This document shows, in pieces, positions 1 to 7,311 of a stretch of 64,000 bases of DNA (position 1 is the first letter of the stretch; every line of letters begins with the position of its first letter). Both the position numbers and the translations under genes were made by a program. The stretch is from Roseovarius sp. S88 (lineage in GTDB: Bacteria; Pseudomonadota; Alphaproteobacteria; Rhodobacterales; Rhodobacteraceae): NCBI RefSeq assembly GCF_037023735.1, contig NZ_CP146069.1, forward strand, positions 971,501 through 1,035,500. Reading direction: 5' to 3'. A model generated the notes under the pieces. That model was not told the DNA's origin and did no database searches. It was given only the letters and a program-made list of their open reading frames with translations.

Positions 1-550
1 TCCGTTTCTTGGGGCCTTTGGGCGTGTCGTCCTCACCCGTCGCGATAAAGACGATGATGAAATCGGCATGATCCGCCCCCGAGATGAAATGCTTCGTGCC
101 ATTGACAACCCAATCGCCGCCATCACGCCGCGCTGTACATTTCATCCCCCGGACATCTGATCCCGCATCCGGCTCGGTCATCGCCAGCGCATCCATCCGC
201 TCGCCGCGCACGGCAGGCAGCAGATACCGCTCCACCTGCTCCCCCTCACAGGCCATCAGGATATTCTGCGGTCGGCCAAAGAAATGCGTCAGCGCCATGG
301 AGCCCCGCCCCAATTCGCGCTCGACCAGCGCAAAATCCACATGGCCAAGACCCGCGCCGCCTACACTTTCGGGGAAGTTACAGGCGTAAAACCCAAGCTC
401 CATGCATTTGCGCTTGATCTCTTCGCCGATCTCCCGCGGCACATCTCCGGTCCGTTCCACGACCTCTTCATGCGGATAAATCTCGTTCTCGACAAAGCTG
501 CGCACGGTCGAGACGATCATCTCCTGTTCTTCGGTCAGTCCAAAATGCAT
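1..550 (-). CDS. acyl-CoA dehydrogenase, 3' part outside window
   Basis: The first 183 or so codons of an acyl-CoA dehydrogenase are present; the rest lies beyond base 1. The protein starts MHFGLTEEQEMI, the usual N-terminal helix of the family, and shows MTEPDAGSD, the strand that contacts FAD and substrate. The ATG at 548-550 follows GGAGTGAGAG and lies 3 bp after the stop of the carnitine dehydrogenase fusion, so the two are almost certainly cotranscribed. The family alpha,beta-oxidises acyl-CoA thioesters with FAD. In this operon gamma-butyrobetainyl-CoA or another betaine acyl-CoA is a plausible substrate, but that is inference from position. Confidence 0.9.
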   Translation of the reverse strand, partial: MHFGLTEEQEMIVSTVRSFVENEIYPHEEVVERTGDVPREIGEEIKRKCMELGFYACNFPESVGGAGLGHVDFALVERELGRGSMALTHFFGRPQNILMACEGEQVERYLLPAVRGERMDALAMTEPDAGSDVRGMKCTARRDGGDWVVNGTKHFISGADHADFIIVFIATGEDDTPKGPKKR

Positions 551-553
551 CTC

Positions 554-1963
554 TCACTCCTTCGCGTGCAGGGTCGCCAGTGTCTCGACGCGTGCCACCA
601 CATCCGCAGGCGGCTCGCAGGTCCGCCGCGTCTCAAGGCTCACATGCAGCATCAGTTGGTCACAGGTCGCCATGACTTCACCATCGCTGGCGCGCTTCAT
701 TTCGTGAAAACAGCGCAGCTTCTTGCCACGCCCCTCGGTCACGGCGGTATGCACGACCACGCGCTCTCCGGCATGTGTTTCGGCCAGATACTTCACCGTC
801 GTCTCCACCGTGAAATAGCTCAGCCCTTGATCGGTAATATAGGCTTCATCCGCCCCCACAGCGGCCATCACCGCCTCAGCCGCATCGCTAAAAATCTGCC
901 CATAGCGGCCTTCATTCATATGCCCGTTGATATCGGTCCAGTCGATCGGCACGACCCGGTCCTGCGTGACCATTGGCGCGGCATCTGAGGGCACCTCGCG
1001 CAACACATCATCATGCGCCCGCGCCACAGCACCCGCACCCCAGTTGGCGCGCTTCATTGACCGGATGATGCCGATCAGATTGTCATCCCGAATGGTTTCC
1101 AACGCGCGGGGTCCAAGCCCTCCGGCCTGTGTGTCACACTGATCTCCAACCTTGTTCACGAAGTCATCCGTCAGCTCCGGCACATCCATCAGCTTGGTCC
1201 AGGGCCATTTCAGGCAAGGTCCGAACATCGCCAGCATGGCACGCATACCACCTTCGCCCCCGGCCAGATGGAAGGTCTGCATCGTGCCCATCTGCGCCCA
1301 GCGCAGACCTGGGCCATAGGCAATCGCCGCATCAATCTCGGCCGCTGTGGCCACATCGTCATGCAAAAGCCAAAGCGCCTCGCGCCAGAGTGCCTCTTGC
1401 AACCGGTCCGACAGGAACCCTTCGATCTCGACCCGGCAATGCAACGGGTACATCCCCAACCCGCTATAAATCTTCTTTGCCGTCTCGATATGCGCGGCGT
1501 CTGTCTGTTTGCCTGCCACAAGTTCGACCAAAGGCAAGAGGTACACAGGGTTAAAAGGATGTGCCACGATCAGCCGACCGGGGTGCGCCATCTCGGCTTG
1601 CAGGTCACTGGGCATAATGCCTGAGGTGGATGAGGCGATGATCCCGTCGGTGTTCACCGCCTCAATCTGGGCATAAACCTTGCGCTTGATATCGACCCGC
1701 TCCGGCACCGCCTCGACGATCAAAGCAGCCCCTTCAGCGGCTTCTTCCAGTGTGGCGCACAAGGTCACGTTACCCTCTTCAGGCAGCGCCACGTCCACCA
1801 CCATCGGCATTGCCCGACGCGCGTTGGTCATTACCTCACTGATCTTTCGCTCGGCCTCAGGATCGGGGTCAAACACCCGCACGTCCCATCCGTTTAACGC
1901 AAACCGCGCGGCCCAGCCTCCGCCAATCACGCCGCCGCCTACGATACAGGCACTCTTTGTCAT
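554..1963 (-). CDS. lcdH: L-carnitine dehydrogenase fused to a hotdog thioesterase
   Basis: This 469-residue protein combines two steps of carnitine breakdown. Residues 1 to about 320 form a 3-hydroxyacyl-CoA-dehydrogenase-type enzyme with the NAD motif GGGVIGGGW near residue 9 and an acidic residue (D32) ending strand two. L-carnitine dehydrogenase oxidises carnitine to 3-dehydrocarnitine with NAD+. Residues from about 330 onward form a 4HBT hotdog domain with DWTDINGHMNEGRY, the thioesterase active-site segment; in pseudomonads a separate protein, CdhB, does this work and is thought to release betaine from betainyl-CoA. The fusion is known from other alphaproteobacteria. The neighbouring cdhC and cdhR support the assignment. 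Confidence 0.93.
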   Translation of the reverse strand: MTKSACIVGGGVIGGGWAARFALNGWDVRVFDPDPEAERKISEVMTNARRAMPMVVDVALPEEGNVTLCATLEEAAEGAALIVEAVPERVDIKRKVYAQIEAVNTDGIIASSTSGIMPSDLQAEMAHPGRLIVAHPFNPVYLLPLVELVAGKQTDAAHIETAKKIYSGLGMYPLHCRVEIEGFLSDRLQEALWREALWLLHDDVATAAEIDAAIAYGPGLRWAQMGTMQTFHLAGGEGGMRAMLAMFGPCLKWPWTKLMDVPELTDDFVNKVGDQCDTQAGGLGPRALETIRDDNLIGIIRSMKRANWGAGAVARAHDDVLREVPSDAAPMVTQDRVVPIDWTDINGHMNEGRYGQIFSDAAEAVMAAVGADEAYITDQGLSYFTVETTVKYLAETHAGERVVVHTAVTEGRGKKLRCFHEMKRASDGEVMATCDQLMLHVSLETRRTCEPPADVVARVETLATLHAKE

Positions 1964-1977
1964 GGGTTGGTCATCCT

Positions 1978-2511
1978 CTATTTCTGGATCATCCGAAGCG
2001 TGTCATAGCCGTTGAAAGAAAGGATCTCGCGCGCGGCGATGATCCGGTCTTCGCCCTCAGTGGGCTTGCGATCAAGCACCCAGCCATAGCTCCCATCCGG
2101 TGTGCCGATGGCGGCGGTGCGAAAGCCTTCATCGACCCAGATCACCCAAAGCTCAAAGCTGTCACCGCTGCCGTTGGTCAACCGATAGCGGTTCTGTCCA
2201 AGCGGCGCGCTGCGCCAGACTTCTGCGCTGGTCTCGCAGTCGCCACTCAAAAGGCAGTCAGAGCGCAAAAATTCCACCGCCGGAGCGCCGTTCAGGTTTT
2301 CGATGAACGTGACCAGCGCGAGACTGCGATCCCCCGGAAAATGCGCCCGCATGTGCCATGGGCCAGCAAGGTCGGCTGCTGTGCCGCGTGTGGTCACGGT
2401 CAATGGCACCGACGTATCGCGGAAACCGTCATCGACCGGTGTCCTGCCAAAACAGCCTGAAAGGCTTATCAATGCAGCAATTGCAAAGGCCAGTTTAGTG
2501 GTTCGTTTCAT
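1978..2511 (-). CDS. lipocalin-like lipoprotein
   Basis: This 177-residue protein begins with a lysine/arginine-rich start, a hydrophobic stretch and the lipobox LSGC, so it should be cleaved by signal peptidase II and lipid-anchored. The mature part has a GPWH-type start and ends in a SYGWVLDR segment followed by the helix-forming REILSFNGYD, the layout of bacterial lipocalins such as Blc. The ATG at 2509-2511 has GGAGAGGCC just upstream; the longer reading from 2592 would bury the signal peptide and was rejected. It sits 14 bp before the carnitine dehydrogenase gene and probably shares its transcript. A role in carnitine use is not known. Confidence 0.8.
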   Translation of the reverse strand: MKRTTKLAFAIAALISLSGCFGRTPVDDGFRDTSVPLTVTTRGTAADLAGPWHMRAHFPGDRSLALVTFIENLNGAPAVEFLRSDCLLSGDCETSAEVWRSAPLGQNRYRLTNGSGDSFELWVIWVDEGFRTAAIGTPDGSYGWVLDRKPTEGEDRIIAAREILSFNGYDTLRMIQK

Positions 2512-2590
2512 CGGCCTCTCCTTTGCGCATCTTCCGGGTCGAGTGCTGGTGGGGATGCGGCCATTCTTGCCTGAGAAAAGGAGCAACACC

Positions 2591-3058
2591 ATGAATATTC
2601 AGTTTGTCGGACTGCCCTCGCATCAGGTCGCGCAGACCAAGACCCGCGGTTTGGATGCCTATGACAACCCGATTGAGACACATTGCTCGGACGGCGAGGC
2701 GTATCCCTGTCGGCATTGCCTGGGAGAAACGCCAGCGGGAGAAGACTATCTGATCCTCGCATGGCGGCCTTTCGAGACGTCAAACCCTTATGCTGAGACT
2801 GGACCGATCTTTCTATGTGCGGCAGATTGCAAGGCAATGGCACCATCAGATAAAGTGCCGACGATCCTTGTGTCTCCGAGCTATCTGGTGCGTGGTTATT
2901 CCAAGGATGAGCGGATTGTTTATGGCACGGGTCAAGTCGTCCAAACCTCAAAGATCGCGGCGTATGCGCGTGAGCTGTTGGCCGATCCGACAATCGCCTT
3001 TGTCGATGTGCGCAGCGCGTCGAATAACTGTTTTCAATGTCGAATAGAGCGTACGTAA
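2591..3058 (+). CDS. DUF1203 family protein
   Basis: This 155-residue protein matches my memory of the DUF1203 family: an N-terminal FVGLPS segment, a CRHCLGE motif near residue 36, a FLCAADC stretch and the C-terminal DVRSASNNCFQCRIERT. Several paired cysteines suggest metal or redox binding, but the function of the family is unknown. The start ATG at 2591 follows GAAAAGGAGCAACACC, a clear ribosome binding site. It is the only plus-strand gene inside the otherwise minus-strand carnitine block, so it is either an insertion or marks the boundary between two minus-strand transcripts. Confidence 0.75.
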   Translation: MNIQFVGLPSHQVAQTKTRGLDAYDNPIETHCSDGEAYPCRHCLGETPAGEDYLILAWRPFETSNPYAETGPIFLCAADCKAMAPSDKVPTILVSPSYLVRGYSKDERIVYGTGQVVQTSKIAAYARELLADPTIAFVDVRSASNNCFQCRIERT

Positions 3059-3067
3059 ACCCCGCCA

Positions 3068-3829
3068 TCACACTAACGTCTCCGTATGTCCATCGATGTT
3101 CAGAACTTGACCGGAAATCTTGGATGCCGCAGGTGAGGCCAGGAAAAGAACAGTGTCGGCCAGATCATCGGCACTCACCCAGGATCGCAGGCTCACGCCT
3201 TTGACATATTGCGCGCGCACCTCGTCCTCTGGCTTTCCGCTCGCTTTGGCCTCCATCGCCACCACGCGGTCCATGCGCGCGCCTTCGACGGCGCCCGGCG
3301 CAATCGCGTTGACGCGCACCCCGGCGGGGCCAAGCTCCATCGCCAGTGTCTTTGTGAGGCCCACCAAAGCCCATTTGGCCGAAGAATAGGGCGCGCGATA
3401 GGGATGCCCCCATTGCCCGGAGGTTGACGTGGTGATCACAATCAAGCCGTCACCTTGCGCTCGCATCACACGCGCCGCCCAGCGACAGGTCAGGAAGGCG
3501 CCATGCAGGTTCACCGCGATACAGTCCTGCCAGGCCTGATAGTCCAAATCTTCGATCAGGCCCGCAGGCCCGCCGGTGCCGGCATTGGCACAGACCACAT
3601 CTGCGCCGCAAAAGGCCGCTTCGACCTCTGCCAAAAATGCCTCCATCTGGGCGGCGTCTGTTACATCCGACTGACGTACGATCATGTCCGGATACGCCTC
3701 AGCCATCTCTGCCACCGCATGCGCATCCGCATCGCAGACCGCCACACGCGCACCTGTTTCGGCAAACCGTTCCGCCAGCCGCTTGCCGATGCCCGACGCC
3801 CCGCCGGTGATCACCACGCGCTGGGTCAT
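3068..3829 (-). CDS. SDR family oxidoreductase
   Basis: This is a classical short-chain dehydrogenase/reductase of 253 residues. TGGASGIG at residues 8-15 binds the nucleotide, NAG is at 82-84, and the catalytic Ser137, Tyr148 and Lys152 lie in STSGQWG and YSSAK. An Asp near residue 33 (VCDAD) suggests NAD(H) rather than NADP(H). It lies between cdhC and the lipocalin gene on the same strand. It could act on a hydroxy-acid or betaine intermediate of carnitine breakdown, but SDR substrates cannot be read from sequence and the second half of the operon may be partly independent because of the plus-strand gene beside it. Confidence 0.88.
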   Translation of the reverse strand: MTQRVVITGGASGIGKRLAERFAETGARVAVCDADAHAVAEMAEAYPDMIVRQSDVTDAAQMEAFLAEVEAAFCGADVVCANAGTGGPAGLIEDLDYQAWQDCIAVNLHGAFLTCRWAARVMRAQGDGLIVITTSTSGQWGHPYRAPYSSAKWALVGLTKTLAMELGPAGVRVNAIAPGAVEGARMDRVVAMEAKASGKPEDEVRAQYVKGVSLRSWVSADDLADTVLFLASPAASKISGQVLNIDGHTETLV

Positions 3830-3859
3830 AGGGTGCGGCCAGTGACGGCGTCAGTGAAA

Positions 3860-3903
3860 ACACCGACGCAATACCGACGTGATACCGACGTGATACCGAC
3901 GCG
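3860..3903. repeat. four tandem 11-bp repeats between cdhC and the SDR gene
   Basis: Three adjacent copies of ATACCGACGTG start at 3871, 3882 and 3893 (the last ends GCG), preceded by a degenerate copy ACACCGACGCA at 3860. The array fills about half of the 80-bp gap between cdhC and the SDR gene. An 11-bp period is one DNA helical turn, so the copies lie on one face of the helix. Binding of a protein or simple slippage expansion are both possible. Confidence 0.85.
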
Positions 3904-3909
3904 CATTCT

Positions 3910-4821
3910 TTACACCGGAGCGCGCTTGGTCAGGCCAAGCTTGTCTCGCACCTCTTGAGGCCCGATCACGCGCGCGCCAAGTCGTTCGATTATCTCCACC
4001 GCGCGTCCCACCAGTTGCTCATTGGTGCCCAGCACGCCCTTGTCGAGCATAAGGTTGTCTTCCAGCCCGACCCGCACATTGCCCCCCGCCAGCACAGCGG
4101 CGGCGACATAAGGCATCTGGTTTCGACCCAGACCAAAGGCGGAAAAGGTCCAGTCCTCGGGGACGTTGTTGACCATCGCCATGAACGTATTGAGATCATC
4201 AGGCGCACCCCACGGCACGCCCATGCACAGCTGCACCAGGGCTGGGCTGTCTAGAACACCATCCTTAACCAGCTGTTTTGCATACCATAAATGGCCTGTA
4301 TCAAACGCCTCAATCTCGGGCTTCACACCCAGATCGGTCATCATCTTGCCCATCGCCGTCAGCATGCCCGGCGTGTTGGTCATCACGTAATCGGCCTCGG
4401 CAAAATTCATCGTACCGCAATCCAGCGTACAAATCTCCGGCCGGCACTCAGCCACATGCGCCACGCGCTCTGATGCACCGGCCATGTCTGTTCCGGCCGG
4501 GTTTACAGGCAGCGGATGTTCCACATCGCCAAAAACCATATCCCCGCCCATGCCAGCCGTCAGATTGAGAACAACATCCACTTCGGCATCCCGTATACGG
4601 TCGGTCACTTCCCGAAACATCTTTGGATCGCGAGACGGCACCCCCGTCTCTGGATCCCGCACATGGCAATGCACCACCGCCGCGCCCGCCTTCGCCGCCG
4701 CAATGGCGCTGTCAGCAATTTGCTGGGGGCTGCGAGGGACATGTGGGCTTTTGTCCTGTGTACCGCCTGATCCGGTGACGGCACAGGTGATGAAAACCTC
4801 GCGGTTCATGGCAAGCGGCAT
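3910..4821 (-). CDS. cdhC: 3-dehydrocarnitine cleavage enzyme (BKACE family)
   Basis: This 303-residue protein belongs to the beta-keto acid cleavage enzymes (formerly DUF849). CdhC condenses 3-dehydrocarnitine with acetyl-CoA and cleaves it to betainyl-CoA and acetoacetate. The zinc-binding HCHVRDPETG motif (His51, His53) is present near residue 51. The start chosen is the ATG at 4819-4821, which follows GGGAGGACAAAAG; the reading can extend 15 bp further to a TTG without a good binding site. It is the first gene of the minus-strand carnitine operon and lies 66 bp from the divergent cdhR. The enzyme family covers several beta-keto acids; the carnitine assignment rests on the neighbours. Confidence 0.9.
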   Translation of the reverse strand: MPLAMNREVFITCAVTGSGGTQDKSPHVPRSPQQIADSAIAAAKAGAAVVHCHVRDPETGVPSRDPKMFREVTDRIRDAEVDVVLNLTAGMGGDMVFGDVEHPLPVNPAGTDMAGASERVAHVAECRPEICTLDCGTMNFAEADYVMTNTPGMLTAMGKMMTDLGVKPEIEAFDTGHLWYAKQLVKDGVLDSPALVQLCMGVPWGAPDDLNTFMAMVNNVPEDWTFSAFGLGRNQMPYVAAAVLAGGNVRVGLEDNLMLDKGVLGTNEQLVGRAVEIIERLGARVIGPQEVRDKLGLTKRAPV

Positions 4822-4887
4822 CTTTTGTCCTCCCAAACTCAGTCGCAGCAGCGTATCGCGCTGGCCTGAGTCGAGAATTTGCAGTAA

Positions 4888-5844
4888 ATGACAAAAATCA
4901 TGCCAGAATGGACAAAATCAACATCCCAGCCCACCAAGGTCAGCTTGCTTCTCTTTGATCAGTTTTCCAACCTGTGTCTGGCGAACTGCATCGAGCCGCT
5001 GCGCGCGGCGAACATGCAAGGGGACGGGCAGGTGTTTGACTGGTCCATCCTAAGCCCTGATGGCGCGGCGTGTCGCTCCTCAAGTGGGCTCGAGGTACTT
5101 GCGCAGGCAGAGCTATCGTCGCTCAAAGCGACAGACTATCTGTTTGTGATGGCCAGCTACGGGCACGACCGGCACGACGCACCAAACACCCGCAGATTGC
5201 TACGCGCTGCGGCACGAAAGGCTGACAGAATTGTCGGTCTGGACGCAGGTCCATGGCTATTGGCGTCAGCCGGGCTTCTGGATGGGCGGCGGGCGACGGT
5301 ACACTGGGACTTGCTTGATGCCTTCACCGAACGCTTTCTGGCTGTCGAAGTTGAACGGGCTCGTGTCGTAAAGGACGGCCAAATTGTAACTTGCGCCGGG
5401 GCGATGTCTGCACTCGATCTGACATTGGACCTGATTTCGGACCATCTTGGCATGGCTGCAAGGCTTGAGATTGAGGCGCTCTTTTTGCACGGTGATCCGC
5501 CTGTGGGCCAGGCGCAGCCGGCGCGGCTCTCTGATCCTCTCGTGCACCGTGCCTTGCAATTGATGCGTGACAGTGTGGAAAAACCGATGCCGCTGACGCA
5601 GCTGGCCCGCGCGTTGTCCTGTCAACCGCGCACACTGGACCGCAGGTTTCGCGCTCGGCTTGGGGCATCGCCAGGCAAAGTCTACCGCCATCTGCGCTTG
5701 GCTGCCGCGCGCAAGCTCATCGAAGACAGCCCACTTGGCATGGCCGAAATTGCCGTGCGCTGTGGCTACGACTCACCAGCGGCTCTGACACGGGCGATTG
5801 GGCAGCGGTATGGTGTGACACCTCGGATGCTGCGCCGTGGTTGA
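4888..5844 (+). CDS. cdhR: GlxA-family AraC regulator of carnitine catabolism
   Basis: This 318-residue regulator has an N-terminal DJ-1/PfpI-like domain (about residues 10-190, starting VSLLLFDQFSNLCLANCIEP) and a C-terminal AraC-type DNA-binding domain with two helix-turn-helix units (about 215-318, including AEIAVRCGYDSPAALTRA). CdhR of Pseudomonas has this layout and activates the carnitine genes when carnitine is present. It is transcribed away from cdhC across a 66-bp gap, the classic position for a local activator. Two nearby starts exist (4888 and an ATG at 4900); the difference is four residues. Confidence 0.88.
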   Translation: MTKIMPEWTKSTSQPTKVSLLLFDQFSNLCLANCIEPLRAANMQGDGQVFDWSILSPDGAACRSSSGLEVLAQAELSSLKATDYLFVMASYGHDRHDAPNTRRLLRAAARKADRIVGLDAGPWLLASAGLLDGRRATVHWDLLDAFTERFLAVEVERARVVKDGQIVTCAGAMSALDLTLDLISDHLGMAARLEIEALFLHGDPPVGQAQPARLSDPLVHRALQLMRDSVEKPMPLTQLARALSCQPRTLDRRFRARLGASPGKVYRHLRLAAARKLIEDSPLGMAEIAVRCGYDSPAALTRAIGQRYGVTPRMLRRG

Positions 5845-5877
5845 CAGGTATGTGCGTGCTGACCACTGTGCGCACTC

Positions 5878-7143
5878 ATGGAAAAAGACGCACAGACAGT
5901 TGCAATCGTCGGCGCAGGCATCGTGGGGGTTTCCACGGCCATCTGGCTGTTGCGCGAAGGGCATGATGTTCTGCTGATCGACAAGGCGGGTCCCGGAGAG
6001 GGCACAAGCTTTGGCAATGCCGGGCTTCTGGCGTCGGCGGCAACACTGCCGGTGCCCATGCCAGGCCTGTTGAAAAAAATTCCACGTATGCTTCTGAGCC
6101 GCAACGAGCCGCTCTTCCTGCGCTTGCCACATCTTCCCAAACTTCTACCTTGGCTCTTGCCCTATCTGCGTTTTTCCAACGAAACCGCCGCACGTCAGCG
6201 GGCCACAGACGTTTTTCCGATCATCGGCGATAGCCTTGCCGATCATCAGGCTTTGAGCGGCGGAACGGGGGCAGAGGGCTTTGTCGTTCCGTGCGATTAT
6301 GCCTTTGGCTATCAATCAAAATCTGGCTACATGGCCGACCATCTGTCGTGGTCTGTGCGCAAGCAACAAGGCTTTGAGTGGGATGAGTTGAGCGGCGATT
6401 CCTTTCGCGATTACGACCCGATCTATTCGAATCTGATTGGATATGCGGCTGTGCTCAAAAATCATGGCCGGATCACAGACCCGGGGGCCTATGTCAAAGC
6501 GTTGGCCGCTTATGCTGAAGCACAGGGCGCACGGATTTTGCGGGCCGAAGTGTCGGATGTGGTGCGCGACACGGCTCGCGTGACCGGCGTGCGGGTGTCG
6601 GGCGACACGATCCCCTGTGACGCTGTTGTTCTGGCGGCGGGCACATGGTCCAAATCCCTTGCCGAAAACCTTGGTATCTCGGTGCCTCTGCATCCTGAGA
6701 GTGGCTTTCACATGGAGCTGTGGGAGCCATCGAAGATGCCGCGCTCTCCGGTTATGCTTGCAGCGGGCAAGTTTGTCATCACCCCGATGGAGGGGCGCAT
6801 CCGGCTGGCGGGAATGGTGGGTTACGGCGGGTTCGATGCGCCACCGCCGCGCGCAGCCTATGAGCTTTTCGAGACGTATCTGCGACAGGCGATTCCCGGA
6901 TTGACCTGGAAAGACAGCACGCACTGGATGGGACATCGCCCGGCGATGCGCGACTCGATACCCATGATCGGGGCTGTGCCGGGTGTGGCCGGTGCCTATA
7001 CCGGCTTTGGGCATGATCATGTCGGGTTAACGGGTGGCCCGAAAACCGGGAGGATTCTTGCGCAACTCATTTCTGGCAAGACGCCCAACATCAATCTTGC
7101 GCCCTACGCCCCCGAACGGTTCACGCCTGGTTTGAGACGTTAG
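5878..7143 (+). CDS. FAD-dependent D-amino acid dehydrogenase-like oxidoreductase
   Basis: This 421-residue protein is a DAO-family flavoprotein close to DadA. The FAD motif GAGIVGVSTA begins at about residue 12 and is followed by DKAGPGEGTSFGNAG, and the C-terminal GFGHDHVGLTGGP loop closes over the flavin. DadA-type enzymes oxidise D-amino acids, or secondary amines such as sarcosine, and pass electrons to the quinone pool. It lies 33 bp behind cdhR in the same direction with no strong ribosome binding site, so it may be cotranscribed with the regulator. A role in betaine or sarcosine breakdown downstream of carnitine would make sense but is inferred. Confidence 0.85.
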   Translation: MEKDAQTVAIVGAGIVGVSTAIWLLREGHDVLLIDKAGPGEGTSFGNAGLLASAATLPVPMPGLLKKIPRMLLSRNEPLFLRLPHLPKLLPWLLPYLRFSNETAARQRATDVFPIIGDSLADHQALSGGTGAEGFVVPCDYAFGYQSKSGYMADHLSWSVRKQQGFEWDELSGDSFRDYDPIYSNLIGYAAVLKNHGRITDPGAYVKALAAYAEAQGARILRAEVSDVVRDTARVTGVRVSGDTIPCDAVVLAAGTWSKSLAENLGISVPLHPESGFHMELWEPSKMPRSPVMLAAGKFVITPMEGRIRLAGMVGYGGFDAPPPRAAYELFETYLRQAIPGLTWKDSTHWMGHRPAMRDSIPMIGAVPGVAGAYTGFGHDHVGLTGGPKTGRILAQLISGKTPNINLAPYAPERFTPGLRR

Positions 7144-7222
7144 AACGCACCTGTGCCCAGCAAAGCCTTACGAGATTGACCAAGGTGATGCAAAAGCGGC
7201 GCACCTGTGTCTTTTTGCCCGA

Positions 7223-7243
7223 TCCCGAGTCTTTTCTTCGGGA
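7223..7243 (+). terminator. weak hairpin after the DadA-like gene
   Basis: TCCCGA at 7223-7228 pairs with TCGGGA at 7238-7243 around a 9-nt loop, and an AATTATTG stretch follows. It lies in the 168-bp gap between the DadA-like gene and mrpA. The stem is short and the T-rich tail poor, so this is only a candidate; nothing else recognisable was seen in the gap. Confidence 0.3.
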
Positions 7244-7311
7244 ATTATTGAGCCATATACGAATCGTCATCTGACGGGTAAACACATAGAACTCAAAGAT
7301 CAGGAACGTCC

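Noticed and set aside
3840..3905. CRISPR array
   Set aside because: The repeat unit is 11 bp with no spacers, and no cas genes are in the window.
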